A DNA stretch of 64,000 nucleotides, from assembly GCA_963825405.1 (NCBI GenBank), contig CAWGTB010000003.1:372001-436000 (forward strand). The letters run 5' to 3'. Position 1 is the first letter of the stretch; each line of letters begins with the position of its first letter. Below, piece after piece: positions 1-9,177 of the stretch. The position numbers and the translations under genes are program-made. Source of the DNA: JACPNO01 sp963825405 (GTDB lineage: Bacteria > Acidobacteriota > Terriglobia > Bryobacterales > Bryobacteraceae). Below the pieces are notes generated by a model that was not told where the DNA came from, searched no databases, and worked only from the letters and a program-made list of their open reading frames with translations.

Positions 1-2
1 AC

Positions 3-1139
3 CCGATCACCATCGATGAACGGCGCGCACGCATCGAGCAGGCGCGGCGTCTGATGCGCGAGAACCATCTGGACGCCATTTGCATGATCGGCGGCACGTC
101 GCTGGTCTACTTCAGCAACATTAGCTGGTGGAACAGCGAGCGCCTGTTTTTCATGGTGCTGCCGGCGAAAGGCGAAGCGTTTTACGTTTCTCCGGGCTTC
201 GAGGAAGATCGCGCGCGCGAGCAGATTGCGAGCGGTCCCGGCGGCGCAAATGCCCGCGTGCTTACCTGGCAGGAAGACGACGACCCGTACGCACTAGTAG
301 CGGCCGGGCTGAAGGAGCGCGGCATTTCGACCGGCAAGATCGGCGTCGAGGAGAAGGTGTTTTTTGTTTTCGCGGACGGCCTGGCGAAAGCCGCGCCGGG
401 GATAACCGTGACCAGCGCCACGCCCGTCACCGCGGGATGCCGTCAGATCAAAAGCGCGCATGAAATCGAGTTGATGCGACTGGCGTCGCAGGTGACTTTG
501 CAAGCTTATCACGCGGCCTGGCAGTCGCTGCGCGAAGGGATGACGCAAAACGATTTCGCGGCGCTGGTGCAATCGGCGCACAAGCAACTCGGCTTCGAAG
601 GAGGCGCCGGCGTGCAGGTGGCGGAATATTCGGCTAATCCGCACGGCTCGATTAAGCCGCAGGTGGTGAAGGAAGGTGCGATCCTGCTGATGGACGGCGG
701 CTGCAGCGTGGAGGGCTACGAAAGCGATATCTCGCGGACCTTCGTGCTGGGCAAACCGACCGCCAAGATGAAGCAGGTTTTTGAAATCGTGCATCGCGCG
801 CAGAGTGCGGCGCTGGCCGCGGCGCGTCCGGGAGTGGCTTGCGGGGACGTCGACGCAGCCGCCCGCAAGGTGATCACCGATGCCGGCTACGGTCCCGGCT
901 ACAAGCACTTCACGCACCGCCTGGGACACGGCATGGGCATGGATGGCCACGAATGGCCGTACCTGGTGCGCGGCAATAAACTGCCGCTGGCAGCCGGGAT
1001 GACGTTCAGCGACGAGCCCGGAATTTATATCAAGGGCGAATTCGGTGTGCGTCTGGAAGACGACATGCTGATCACGGAGAAGGGCGCGGAGTTGTTGACG
1101 CCGCAGAGTCCGTCGCTCGAGCAGCCATTCGGGGCGTAG
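3..1139 (+). CDS. M24 family Xaa-Pro peptidase, 5' end cut by window
   Basis: Creatinase/aminopeptidase-P type metallopeptidase, expected to remove N-terminal residues ahead of proline from peptides in the cytoplasm. The frame is already open at base 3 and codes a plausible helix before the first ATG (54), so the true start lies upstream of the window. An N-terminal creatinase-like domain is followed by the pita-bread catalytic domain. The five metal ligands expected for M24 are visible in order: Asp in MDGG, Asp in SDISRTF, His in LGHGMGMDGH, Glu in SDEPGIYI and Glu in RLEDD. The C-terminus looks complete. It converges on the DUF1501 gene across an inverted repeat. Family assignment is firm; the exact substrate is not. 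Confidence 0.9.
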   Translation, partial: PITIDERRARIEQARRLMRENHLDAICMIGGTSLVYFSNISWWNSERLFFMVLPAKGEAFYVSPGFEEDRAREQIASGPGGANARVLTWQEDDDPYALVAAGLKERGISTGKIGVEEKVFFVFADGLAKAAPGITVTSATPVTAGCRQIKSAHEIELMRLASQVTLQAYHAAWQSLREGMTQNDFAALVQSAHKQLGFEGGAGVQVAEYSANPHGSIKPQVVKEGAILLMDGGCSVEGYESDISRTFVLGKPTAKMKQVFEIVHRAQSAALAAARPGVACGDVDAAARKVITDAGYGPGYKHFTHRLGHGMGMDGHEWPYLVRGNKLPLAAGMTFSDEPGIYIKGEFGVRLEDDMLITEKGAELLTPQSPSLEQPFGA

Positions 1140-1150
1140 GGAAAGAAAAA

Positions 1151-1226
1151 ATTTCTCGCAGAGACGCAGAAACAGAGAACTACTTAAGACATTTTTCTCT
1201 GCGCTCTCTGCGTCTCTGCGAGAAAT
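1151..1226. repeat. Inverted repeat, TTCTCGCAGAGACGC family
   Basis: Two perfect 20-base arms (1151-1170 and 1207-1226) are inverted around a 36-base spacer that itself contains a smaller CAGAGA/TCTCTG pairing. It fills the gap between two convergent genes, so it can form a strong hairpin for transcripts from both sides. The same core recurs as single copies at 47898 and 48821. It may act as a bidirectional terminator or be a REP-like element; no transposase is nearby. Confidence 0.8.
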
Positions 1227-1234
1227 GTGTTGCC

Positions 1235-2704
1235 TTATACCAGAACTTTCGTCACGACATCCCCGCTAACGTCCGTCAGCCGGAAGTGGCGGCCCTGGAA
1301 TTTGTAAGTCAGCTTCTTGTGGTCGACGCCGAGGCAGTGCAGAATGGTGGCCTGCAAGTCGTGGATCGGAACGCTGTCGGAGACTACGTTGTAACCGTAG
1401 TCGTCCGTTTCACCGAGCACGGTTCCGGGTTTGATGCCGCCGCCCGCTGCCCACATCGTGTAGCAGCGGCCATGATGGTCGCGACCATAATTGGCTTCCG
1501 ACAACTTGCCCTGGCAGTAAACTGTGCGCCCGAATTCGCCGCCCCAGATGACCAGTGTTTCGTCCAGCAAGCCGCGCTGTTTTAGATCTTGCACCAGCGC
1601 CGCGGAAGGCTGATCGACGGCTTTGCATTGCAGCGCCAGATCGCGGGGCAGGTCGCTGTGTTGATCCCAACCGCGCTTGTAGAGCTGGATGAAACGCACG
1701 TTGCGCTCGGCGAGGCGCCGGGCCAGCAGACAATGCGAGGCGTACGTGCCGGGCTTGCGCGCGTCCTGGCCGTACAGCTCGAAAGTGCTATCCGGCTCTT
1801 TCGACAAGTCCACCAAATCCGGCACCGAAGTTTGCATGCGGTACGCCATTTCGTACTCGGTGATGCGGGTGTCGATTTCCGGATCGCCGTAGGCTGCGGC
1901 GCGAATCTTGTTGAGCTTCTCCAGGCCGTCCAGCATCTGGCGCCGCGTGCTTTGGTTCAAGCCGGGTGGGTCGGAGAGAAATAGCACAGGATCGCCGCCG
2001 GCGCGAAATTTAACGCCTTGATGGTTGGAAGGCAAAAAGCCGCTGCCCCAAAGCCGCGAGAAAAGCGGCTGATCGATATTGAGGCCGCTGGCTTGCGACA
2101 CCATCACGACGAAGGCCGGCAGATTCTGATTTTCGCTGCCCAGCCCGTAGCTGACCCACGCGCCCATGCTGGGGCGGCCGGGCTGTTGGCTGCCGCTTTG
2201 AATGAAAGTGATGGCGGGATCGTGATTGATGGCGTCAGTGTTGACGGTGCGGATGATCGCGATATCGTCCACGATCTTGCCGGTGTATGGCAGCAAGTTG
2301 CTGATCCACGCGCCGGATTTGCCCTGTTGCTGAAAATCAAAAATCGACGCAGCGGTGGGAAACGTGGCTTGCCCAGACGTCATGCCGGTGATGCGCTGGC
2401 CGTTGCGTACCGACGCCGGCAAATCGGTGCCCTGCAGTTTGCGCAGATTGGGTTTGTAGTCGAACAGATCAAGCTGCGAAGGCGCGCCGGACTGGTGAAG
2501 ATAAATCACGCGCTTGGCTTTGGGCGCGAAATGCGGCAGGCTGGCCAGGCCGCCGGTCTTGGGATTGATGTCGGCGCCGGTTGCCGCGGCAAACAGTTCG
2601 GGGCTGAGCAGCGAGGCCAACGCCATGCCGCCAATGCCGGCGGCGTTTCGGCCGAAAAACTGGCGGCGCGTCAGCGCCATCGTCACTTCGTCTTGCCAGG
2701 TCAT
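1235..2704 (-). CDS. DUF1501 secreted protein (locus 1)
   Basis: DUF1501 protein of 489 residues, a sulfatase/alkaline-phosphatase-like fold family common in Planctomycetes and Acidobacteria, with unproven function. A twin-arginine signal (LTRRQFFGRNAAGIGG, then a hydrophobic stretch) predicts folded export by Tat. The second ATG at 2680, just before the RR motif, is as good a start as 2704. It lies 4 bases after the DUF1553 reading frame on the same strand, so the two are surely co-transcribed; this DUF1549/DUF1553 + DUF1501 pairing recurs at 12742-16672. Residues such as WDQHSD and GGEFGRT are typical of the family. Confidence 0.88.
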   Translation of the reverse strand: MTWQDEVTMALTRRQFFGRNAAGIGGMALASLLSPELFAAATGADINPKTGGLASLPHFAPKAKRVIYLHQSGAPSQLDLFDYKPNLRKLQGTDLPASVRNGQRITGMTSGQATFPTAASIFDFQQQGKSGAWISNLLPYTGKIVDDIAIIRTVNTDAINHDPAITFIQSGSQQPGRPSMGAWVSYGLGSENQNLPAFVVMVSQASGLNIDQPLFSRLWGSGFLPSNHQGVKFRAGGDPVLFLSDPPGLNQSTRRQMLDGLEKLNKIRAAAYGDPEIDTRITEYEMAYRMQTSVPDLVDLSKEPDSTFELYGQDARKPGTYASHCLLARRLAERNVRFIQLYKRGWDQHSDLPRDLALQCKAVDQPSAALVQDLKQRGLLDETLVIWGGEFGRTVYCQGKLSEANYGRDHHGRCYTMWAAGGGIKPGTVLGETDDYGYNVVSDSVPIHDLQATILHCLGVDHKKLTYKFQGRHFRLTDVSGDVVTKVLV

Positions 2705-2708
2705 GGTC

Positions 2709-3818
2709 TCACTCTTTCGTTATCGTTTCGTCGAGGTTGAGGATGGTGCTGGTCACCGTGGTCCATGCCGCCAGCTCGCCGACATCCAGCTTGGGGTCGG
2801 CTTTGGAATCGCCCACGCCGATCAGCTTGGCTGCCGCGGCTTTGTCGCCCCGGTAATGGGCGGTCTGCTGCTGGGCGATCTCCTCAAGAATTTTCAATTC
2901 GCGGCTGTCCGGTTTGCGCGCTGTGGCCAGACGGAAGGCCATATCGATGCGCGCCGCTGGATTACGCCCCGCTTGCAGGATCACGCGCTGCGCCAATACG
3001 CGCGCGGCTTCCACGTAAGTCGGATCGTTAAGCAGGACTAATCCTTGCAGCGGCGTGTTGGTACGGGCGCGGCGGGCGGTGCACTTCTCGCGATCCGGCG
3101 CATCGAAAATAGATGCCGATGCGGGCGGCGCGGTGCGTTTCGCGAATGTGTACATGCTGCGGCGGTATAGATCTTTGCCGGTGCTCGGAACATACGTTTG
3201 CGAGGAGTAAACGTCGCCGAATGCCAGTTCCTCCCACAGTCCCTTGGGCTGGTAGGGATAAACGCTCGGACCGCCAATGCGGTCGTCGGCAAGCAACCCG
3301 GCCGCTGCCAGCGCGTTGTCGCGCACCATTTCGGCGGGCAATCGGAAACGAGCGCCACGCGCCAGAAGCCGGTTCTCAGGATCTTTCTCGATCAGCTCAG
3401 GACTTGCCGCCGAAGACTGGCGGTACGCGGCGGAATTCACAATCAGCCGCTGCATGGCTTTGACATCCCAGCCGGTGCGAATGAATTCGGTGGCCAGCCA
3501 ATCCAGCAATTCAGGATGACTGGGCGCTTCGCCCTGCGAGCCAAAATCCTCCGACGTTTTCACCAGGCCCATTCCAAAGTACATCTGCCAATAGCGATTG
3601 ACGGCCACGCGAGCCGTAAGTGGATGGGTGGGATCGACCAGCCAGCGCGCCAGTCCCAGCCGGTTGGCCGGGGAATCCTTGGGCAGTGGCGGCAGCACGG
3701 CGGGTACGGCGGGCGTAACCCGTTCGCCTAGGTTGCGATAATCGCCGCGACCGAGGATGTGGGTTTCACGCGGCTCGGCGGCCTCGCGCATCACCATGCT
3801 GGTGGGGATGACTTTCAC
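2709..3818 (-). CDS. DUF1553 (PSD1) domain, C-terminal part of split protein
   Basis: Carries the DUF1553 domain: motifs RLGLARWLVDPTHPL, NRYWQMYFGMGLV, SHPELLDWLA and the closing TNTPLQGLVLLNDPTYVEAARVLA region. It is the continuation of the protein encoded at 6015-3766; the two frames overlap by about 50 bases and homologues are normally one polypeptide. Read without the shift, the joint would run ...EWKTLSAEKIQ / VKVIPTSMVMRE.... The GTG at 3818 is therefore probably not a natural start. The domain is usual in secreted planctomycete-type cytochrome proteins; its activity is unknown. It is followed after 4 bases by DUF1501. Confidence 0.85.
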   Translation of the reverse strand: MKVIPTSMVMREAAEPRETHILGRGDYRNLGERVTPAVPAVLPPLPKDSPANRLGLARWLVDPTHPLTARVAVNRYWQMYFGMGLVKTSEDFGSQGEAPSHPELLDWLATEFIRTGWDVKAMQRLIVNSAAYRQSSAASPELIEKDPENRLLARGARFRLPAEMVRDNALAAAGLLADDRIGGPSVYPYQPKGLWEELAFGDVYSSQTYVPSTGKDLYRRSMYTFAKRTAPPASASIFDAPDREKCTARRARTNTPLQGLVLLNDPTYVEAARVLAQRVILQAGRNPAARIDMAFRLATARKPDSRELKILEEIAQQQTAHYRGDKAAAAKLIGVGDSKADPKLDVGELAAWTTVTSTILNLDETITKE

Positions 3819-6015
3819 CAGATTGTATTTTCTCAGCGCTTAGCGTTTTCCATTCTGCGTACTGCTTGCGCAAGGCTTCGGGCGCGTCGTAGGTGAGGAA
3901 ATAATCGCGCAGCCGCAGTATTGGAGTCTTCAAGTCTCCCGAGCGCTCCACGGCCTTTTCCAGATCGATGCCGTCGGTATCGGGCAGGTCGATTTCCTTT
4001 TCCGGCTTCTTGGTGGCGCGATCCTTTTCATCCTGCAGGCGAATCGCTGCCAGATTGAATAGCGCGTAGCGGGTCGGCTGATGGATCGCGAGCTGTTCGA
4101 TTTCGGTGGGCGCGAGTTGGCGGCTGTAAATGCGGAGGTCGTCCATGCGGCCGCGGAACGGCAGTCCCAGTTCTTTATTTCCAATTTGCAGCGGAGCGGT
4201 TTGCTGGATGGATCCGGAGAGGTGGTTGCGAATTGCAACTACCTCGCGCGGCTGTCCATTGAGGTAAAGCTTCAGCCCGGAAGCCTGGCCGGAGCCATCG
4301 TACGTCACGGCGATGTGGGTCCAGAAGCGCGCGAATCGCTGCGTAGTCTTGATCTCGATCGCCTCATCGGGCCATGCGGATATCAGGCGAACCACCACGT
4401 TGACGCCGCGCTTCAAGTCACCGATGGGCTCGGAATCGTCGAAGAGAATCTCGTAGCCGCGATGATTCTGATCCACCTTTTGCAGGATCACCATCTGGTC
4501 TTTGTCATCGGGGCGCGCCCACATAGCGACTGAAAAGGAATCGGTGCGTTCAAAAGCGGCAGTGTTGCCTAGTTCGACTAGCGTCTGCCCGTCGAAATCG
4601 GCGCCGCGTCCCTCGACTGCCGGACTGTAGCCGACTTCGCCGTACATCACGCGGCCGTGATGATAGTTGCCGGAGCTATCGGCGAGGTTGCCGTCCATCT
4701 CATAATGAGCGACCAAGCCCTGGCGGGGCGGTTCAGGCATCGATGCCAGACGCGTTTTCTCCCATTCGGCTTGCAGCGGGGCGACGTGCGCTTCGTCTAA
4801 TTCTTTTTCGTGCTCGGCGATGGCGGAATCGAGATGATCCAAACGCGCCTTCTCATCCGCGGTGGGTAGCATCAGCACTGGCTTGGCATTGCCCCAGCGG
4901 CCGTCCAGGCCCTTTTCCGGGATGGTGTTGAAGAAGGCGAAGAAGCGGTAGAAATCGCGCTGCTTGATGGGATCGTACTTATGATCGTGGCAGCGTGAGC
5001 AGCCCATCGTCATGCCCAGCCAGGCGACCGAAGTAGTCTCGACGCGATCGACGACATATTCGGTTTGATACTCGTCCGGAATCGCGCCGCCCTCGAAATT
5101 GATCATGTGATTGCGATTGAATCCGGTGGCGAGTATCTGATCGCGCGTGGCGCCGGGCAGCAAGTCGCCGGCAATTTGCTGCACGGTGAACTGGTCGAAC
5201 GGCATGTTGCTGTTGAAGGCTTGAATCACCCAATCGCGCCAATGCCACATGTCGCGATGGCTGTCGATGTGATAGCCGTGGCTGTCGGCGTATCGCGCGA
5301 TATCCAGCCACAGCATGGCCATGCGCTCCCCGTAATGCGGTGAGGCGAGCAGGCGATCCACTTGCTTCTCGTAAGCTTGCGGCGATTTGTCGGCGATGAA
5401 GGCATCGAGCTCGGCGGGTGTTGGCGGCAATCCGGTGAGATCGTAACTCACGCGCCGCAGCAGAGTGGCTTTGTCGGCTTCGGGCGAATGCTTGAGCCCT
5501 TCGCGCTCCAAACGCGCCAGGACAAAATTGTCGATCGCGTTGCGCACCCAGGCTGTTTCTTTCACCGCGGGCAGGTCGGGCCGCTTGGGCGGAACATAGG
5601 ACCAATGCGTTTCCCACTTGGCGCCTTGATCGATCCAGCGGCGGATGAGGTCCACTTGCGCTTCAGTGAGATTGCGCTCGAAGCTGGCAGGCGGCATGCG
5701 CATGGCCGGTTTGGCGGCGCTGATGCGTTGATACAGTTTGCTGTCGGCGGATTTGCCAGGCACGATCACCTGATAACCGCCGCGATCCGCGAACGCGCCG
5801 TCGCGCGTGTCGAGGCGGAAATTCACTTTGCGCTGCTTCTCGTCAGGACCGTGGCAGGCGAAGCAATTGTCGGAGAGGATGGGGCGGATATCGCGATCGA
5901 AATCGACAGGCTTGCCGGCGGGGTCAACAGGGGCGGCAAAGGCCGGGACCAACGGGCGCAGAGCTAAAATAATCGCAGCGGCGCTCAGCAGACAGACCCA
6001 AACTCGTGGCTTCAA
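3766..6015 (-). CDS. Cytochrome-c/DUF1549/LamG protein, frameshifted from DUF1553
   Basis: Large secreted protein. In order: signal peptide (about 1-28); PSCyt1 heme-binding segment with CFACH (about 50-55); DUF1549 (about 150-360) with a second CSRCHDHKYDP motif; then a LamG/concanavalin-like domain (about 430-640, GLVAHYEMDG...GRGADFDG...MDDLRIYSRQL). The final 20 residues are out of frame; the natural protein continues as DUF1553 at 3818-2709. The start is TTG at 6015 with a strong Shine-Dalgarno GGGAGGG 6 bases upstream and a -10-like TACAAT at 6056-6051. Together with DUF1501 it forms a locus often linked to polysaccharide breakdown, but that role is inference. The LamG insertion is absent in the second copy at 13 kb. 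Confidence 0.87.
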   Translation of the reverse strand: MKPRVWVCLLSAAAIILALRPLVPAFAAPVDPAGKPVDFDRDIRPILSDNCFACHGPDEKQRKVNFRLDTRDGAFADRGGYQVIVPGKSADSKLYQRISAAKPAMRMPPASFERNLTEAQVDLIRRWIDQGAKWETHWSYVPPKRPDLPAVKETAWVRNAIDNFVLARLEREGLKHSPEADKATLLRRVSYDLTGLPPTPAELDAFIADKSPQAYEKQVDRLLASPHYGERMAMLWLDIARYADSHGYHIDSHRDMWHWRDWVIQAFNSNMPFDQFTVQQIAGDLLPGATRDQILATGFNRNHMINFEGGAIPDEYQTEYVVDRVETTSVAWLGMTMGCSRCHDHKYDPIKQRDFYRFFAFFNTIPEKGLDGRWGNAKPVLMLPTADEKARLDHLDSAIAEHEKELDEAHVAPLQAEWEKTRLASMPEPPRQGLVAHYEMDGNLADSSGNYHHGRVMYGEVGYSPAVEGRGADFDGQTLVELGNTAAFERTDSFSVAMWARPDDKDQMVILQKVDQNHRGYEILFDDSEPIGDLKRGVNVVVRLISAWPDEAIEIKTTQRFARFWTHIAVTYDGSGQASGLKLYLNGQPREVVAIRNHLSGSIQQTAPLQIGNKELGLPFRGRMDDLRIYSRQLAPTEIEQLAIHQPTRYALFNLAAIRLQDEKDRATKKPEKEIDLPDTDGIDLEKAVERSGDLKTPILRLRDYFLTYDAPEALRKQYAEWKTLSAEKIQSGESHPHQHGDARGRRAA

Positions 6016-6148
6016 GGCAACCCTCCCGGTGGTACGTAGGAATATGCCCTATTGTAACGCTGATGAGGTTCAGGGCATTAACGCCGCGTCGGTTTCCAGT
6101 CTAGGCGTCTTACAATCAGAAGGTGACGCTGCTTGGGCAGGATTCTTG

Positions 6149-6817
6149 ATGAGCAATCGTGTTTACAAGTTCCTTTCCGCTCAAGATGCTACGGACAACC
6201 TCGAAAAGCGACGGATAAAAGTCTCTACAATCGATGAACTCAACGATCCGTTCGATTTATGTTCGATTGATACAGCGCACCCGGCCATTGAGCAAGCGCT
6301 CACAGAATACATCACAAGGTTCAGGAGAACCACGGGGCTTCTGTGCTTTAGCCGTAATTGGGACAACCTCTTGATGTGGAGCCACTACGGCCGTTCACAC
6401 ACAGGCATCTGTCTGGGCTTTGACATCCCAGATGGTCAGCCTGATGGAGGGCACGACATGGAGGTGTGTTACCAGCCAAATCTTCTAGTGATACGCAGCG
6501 GGGCCGACGTAAACAACGACCTCGCGAATAAGCTCCTTCGAACGAAGTACGAGGTATGGAGTTACGAGCAAGAGGTCCGTCTATTCGTGAAACTTAATGA
6601 TTCCCCCGATGATAAAGGTCGGTTCTGGTTTCCCTTCGGTGTCGATCTGGAACTCAGAGAAGTGATTGTAGGCGCTCAGTGCTCCCAGAAGGACAACAAC
6701 GCCCTAACCCAGGTTCTTCAATGTCATCACGACAGTGTGGTGTGTTCCTGGGCATATATGCGAAGGGACGCGTTTTCCCTTATTCGCAAGGCATTGCCCC
6801 CGCCATGGTTCTCCTAA
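6149..6817 (+). CDS. DUF2971 family protein
   Basis: Protein of 222 residues with the DUF2971 pattern: short N-terminal YKFLSA, then LNDPFDL, CFSRNWDNLLMWSHYG, GICLGFDI, and KYEVWSYEQEVRLF. The frame is open further upstream, but that part only shadows the opposite-strand gene; ATG 6149 fits family starts. Base composition is visibly more AT-rich than the neighbours, codon use differs, and it sits alone between two unrelated genes, which suggests recent acquisition. DUF2971 genes are patchily distributed and often lie in accessory regions; biochemical function is unknown. A -10-like TACAAT lies at 6111-6116. No partner gene is apparent. Confidence 0.85.
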   Translation: MSNRVYKFLSAQDATDNLEKRRIKVSTIDELNDPFDLCSIDTAHPAIEQALTEYITRFRRTTGLLCFSRNWDNLLMWSHYGRSHTGICLGFDIPDGQPDGGHDMEVCYQPNLLVIRSGADVNNDLANKLLRTKYEVWSYEQEVRLFVKLNDSPDDKGRFWFPFGVDLELREVIVGAQCSQKDNNALTQVLQCHHDSVVCSWAYMRRDAFSLIRKALPPPWFS

Positions 6818-6962
6818 TGCCGGCGGATTTACCGAACAAGCACGTAGCAAATAAACTCGACCAGAACTGATCGACCAGAGCTTTAGTTCGCCTCCGCACG
6901 AATGACGCAGAGATCCAAAAGCGTCCAGAACCACTTTTTGCCTCGCTGCTATACTGCTCCAC

Positions 6963-8177
6963 ATGAAGCGCGCTATTCATCTGCCTTTATGCCTGCTTTG
7001 TTTCGTGGCGGCAGCAGCCGCGCAGCGCACCGTCAGTGACGCCGAGGTCCGGCAGGTGCATCGCTCAACTTTGCTGATCGACACCCACAACGACGTCACC
7101 AGCGAAACCGTCGAAGGGCTCGACATTGGCAAGCCGCATGCCGGGCGCACGGACATTCCTAAGATGCGCGAGGGCGGCATCGGCGCCATGTTTTTCGCCG
7201 TTTATGTCGACGCCGAATATGTCGATGGCAACCGCTCGGCGCATCGCGCGCTCGACATGATCGACACCGTTCGCCACGACATCATCGATCGTTATCCGCG
7301 GGATTTCATGTTGGCGCGCACCGCCGACGATATCGAAGCCGCCCACAAGCAGGCTAAAATCGCCGCGCTGATGGGCATCGAAGGCGGGCACGCGATCGAG
7401 GACAGCCTGCGCCTGCTGCGCCAGTACTACGAACTGGGGGTGCGCTACATGACGCTCACTCACATGAACACCAACAATTGGGCGGACGCCTCGGGCGACC
7501 TGGACGATCCGAGCGTTAAGCGCCACAACGGCCTGACGGATTTCGGCAAGGACGTCGTCCGCGAGATGAACCGCCTGGGCATGATGGTGGACATCTCGCA
7601 CGTCGCCGACAAAACGTTTTGGGATGTGCTGGAGGTGAGCCGCGCGCCGGTGTTCGCGTCGCACTCGTCATGCCGTAGTATTTCCAGTTTTTTCCGCAAT
7701 ATGACGGACGAAATGATCGTCGCTCTGGCTAAGAAAGGCGGCGTAATTCAAATCAATTTCCTGTGCGCATTTGTTTCCCAGAAATCCGAAGACGTCTCCG
7801 GTCCGCAGCGGACCGAGTTGCTGCGCCGCATGCGCGAGATTCGCGCCGCCTATCCCAACGATCCGGCACGGCGCGACAAGGAAATCGCCGCGCTTTGGGG
7901 CAACCTTGATGAAGGCGTCCCGCGCGCCACCCTCGCCGACGTCGTCGCCAACATCGATCACGTCGTAAAGATTGCAGGCGTGGAGGCGGTGGGCATTGGT
8001 CCGGATTACGACGGCACCGGCTGCGCGCCCGAAGGCATCGACGATATGTCGAAATTTCCCGCACTCACCCGCGCTCTGCTCGAGAAAGGCTACTCGGCAG
8101 ATGACATCCGTAAGATTTATGGCGGCAACACCCTGCGAGTGATGCGAGTGGTGGAAAAAACGAGTGCCCGAAGGTAG
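6963..8177 (+). CDS. Membrane dipeptidase, peptidase M19
   Basis: Renal-dipeptidase-type zinc enzyme of 404 residues that hydrolyses dipeptides, probably in the periplasm. A short signal peptide (MKRAIHLPLCLLCFVAAAAA) is followed by the mature domain. Metal-binding motifs of M19 are present: DTHND near residue 40, the bridging Glu in GIEGGHAIEDS, His in DISHVAD and His in FASHSSC; VGIGPDYDG closes the site. Length matches secreted bacterial members. It is monocistronic as far as can be seen, separated by 145 bases from DUF2971 and 80 bases from the PEGA gene. No intrinsic terminator is obvious after it. Confidence 0.93.
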   Translation: MKRAIHLPLCLLCFVAAAAAQRTVSDAEVRQVHRSTLLIDTHNDVTSETVEGLDIGKPHAGRTDIPKMREGGIGAMFFAVYVDAEYVDGNRSAHRALDMIDTVRHDIIDRYPRDFMLARTADDIEAAHKQAKIAALMGIEGGHAIEDSLRLLRQYYELGVRYMTLTHMNTNNWADASGDLDDPSVKRHNGLTDFGKDVVREMNRLGMMVDISHVADKTFWDVLEVSRAPVFASHSSCRSISSFFRNMTDEMIVALAKKGGVIQINFLCAFVSQKSEDVSGPQRTELLRRMREIRAAYPNDPARRDKEIAALWGNLDEGVPRATLADVVANIDHVVKIAGVEAVGIGPDYDGTGCAPEGIDDMSKFPALTRALLEKGYSADDIRKIYGGNTLRVMRVVEKTSARR

Positions 8178-8304
8178 TCTTCCTGTAATATCTAAAGGTA
8201 ATTCCGGCGAATAATACAAAGAATTAGGTTGAAATAATAGAAAAGTGGGTTTTTAATATGAAGTATGCGTCACGTAAAATCCATCTGTATCTGTTCTGGC
8301 GGCG

Positions 8305-9171
8305 GTGCTTGCGCTACCGCTTGCCGCAGCACTCAAAAATAACCAGTCCGGCTACATCGGGGGCACTCTGAGCATTCCGCAAGGGACGCTGGGTGTGATC
8401 GACGCCAGCAACGGCGAGGCGCTGCAATTCAGCCACGGCGATGAATCTTACAGCATTCCTTACTCCGGCATTACGAGCATGGAATGGAGCGACAAAGTCG
8501 GCCGGCGTTCGGAATCGGTAAGCGCTCGCACGGTAATGGCGGCTCCCATTAATATGTTCAAGAAGAAGCCGCAGTACCTCACCGTCGCCTTCCATGAGGG
8601 TCAAGTCAATCAGGTGGCGATCTTCGAGGTGATGGAAGACACGCTGCGGCCGTTGGTGCCCGCGCTCGAAGCACGCACCGGCAAGAAAGTGGAGGTGACC
8701 GATTCGTTCGCGCCTGCGCCAGTGGTTCCGCCCGCGGCTCCCGTTGCCGGTGCGGCGCCTGTCGTTGCTCCTTCGCCCGTGCAGGGATCGATGGTCGACG
8801 TGAGCTTTATCTCCAAGCCGGCAGGGGCCTCGGTACTGTTTTACGGCATGCCCGCCGGCCGAACGCCCATGATGACCAAGCTCGCGCCGGGCGACTACAA
8901 GGTCACGGTAAGCGCCGCCGGTATGCAGGATTGGGTGCAGCAATTCTCTGTCGAACCCGCCAAACCCGTGTCGCTGGTGGCCGAGCTGAAACCGCGGCTG
9001 CAGGAGAAGGTTGTTGAGAACGGCAGCCAGATCATGTTGCCTGCGCCAACGGTTGAAGCTCCCGCGCCGGCCGCCGCGCCGTCAAACAAGCCTGTGCGCC
9101 GCAAGAAGGCGGCGCCGGCCAAGGAAGCTTCGGCGGAGCTTCCGAAAATCATCGTCGGTAACGCAAAGTAG
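8305..9171 (+). CDS. PEGA-domain secreted protein, start probably frameshifted
   Basis: An N-terminal beta-rich region (about 10-100) is followed by a Pro/Ala linker, a PEGA domain (about 160-235, SKPAGASVLFYGMPAGRTP...LAPGDYKVTVSAAGM) and a basic Lys/Arg/Ala-rich tail. PEGA domains are thought to bind surface polymers. The only canonical start in frame is GTG 8305, which leaves half a signal peptide. ATG 8258, with MKYASRK, is one frame off; one extra A in the A-run at 8276-8279 would join it to ...SVSVLAAVLALPLAAA, a perfect signal peptide. I therefore think translation begins at 8258. The next gene starts 7 bases after the stop, so the two form an operon. Confidence 0.8.
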   Translation: MLALPLAAALKNNQSGYIGGTLSIPQGTLGVIDASNGEALQFSHGDESYSIPYSGITSMEWSDKVGRRSESVSARTVMAAPINMFKKKPQYLTVAFHEGQVNQVAIFEVMEDTLRPLVPALEARTGKKVEVTDSFAPAPVVPPAAPVAGAAPVVAPSPVQGSMVDVSFISKPAGASVLFYGMPAGRTPMMTKLAPGDYKVTVSAAGMQDWVQQFSVEPAKPVSLVAELKPRLQEKVVENGSQIMLPAPTVEAPAPAAAPSNKPVRRKKAAPAKEASAELPKIIVGNAK

Positions 9172-9177
9172 CGCCGC

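Noticed and set aside
5807..6148. N-terminal extension of the DUF2971 gene
   Set aside because: Translation is antisense to the cytochrome/DUF1549 gene start and unlike the family; ATG 6149 is preferred.
8180..8257. Riboswitch or leader RNA before the PEGA gene
   Set aside because: The stretch is AT-rich but shows no stable paired elements or known motif.
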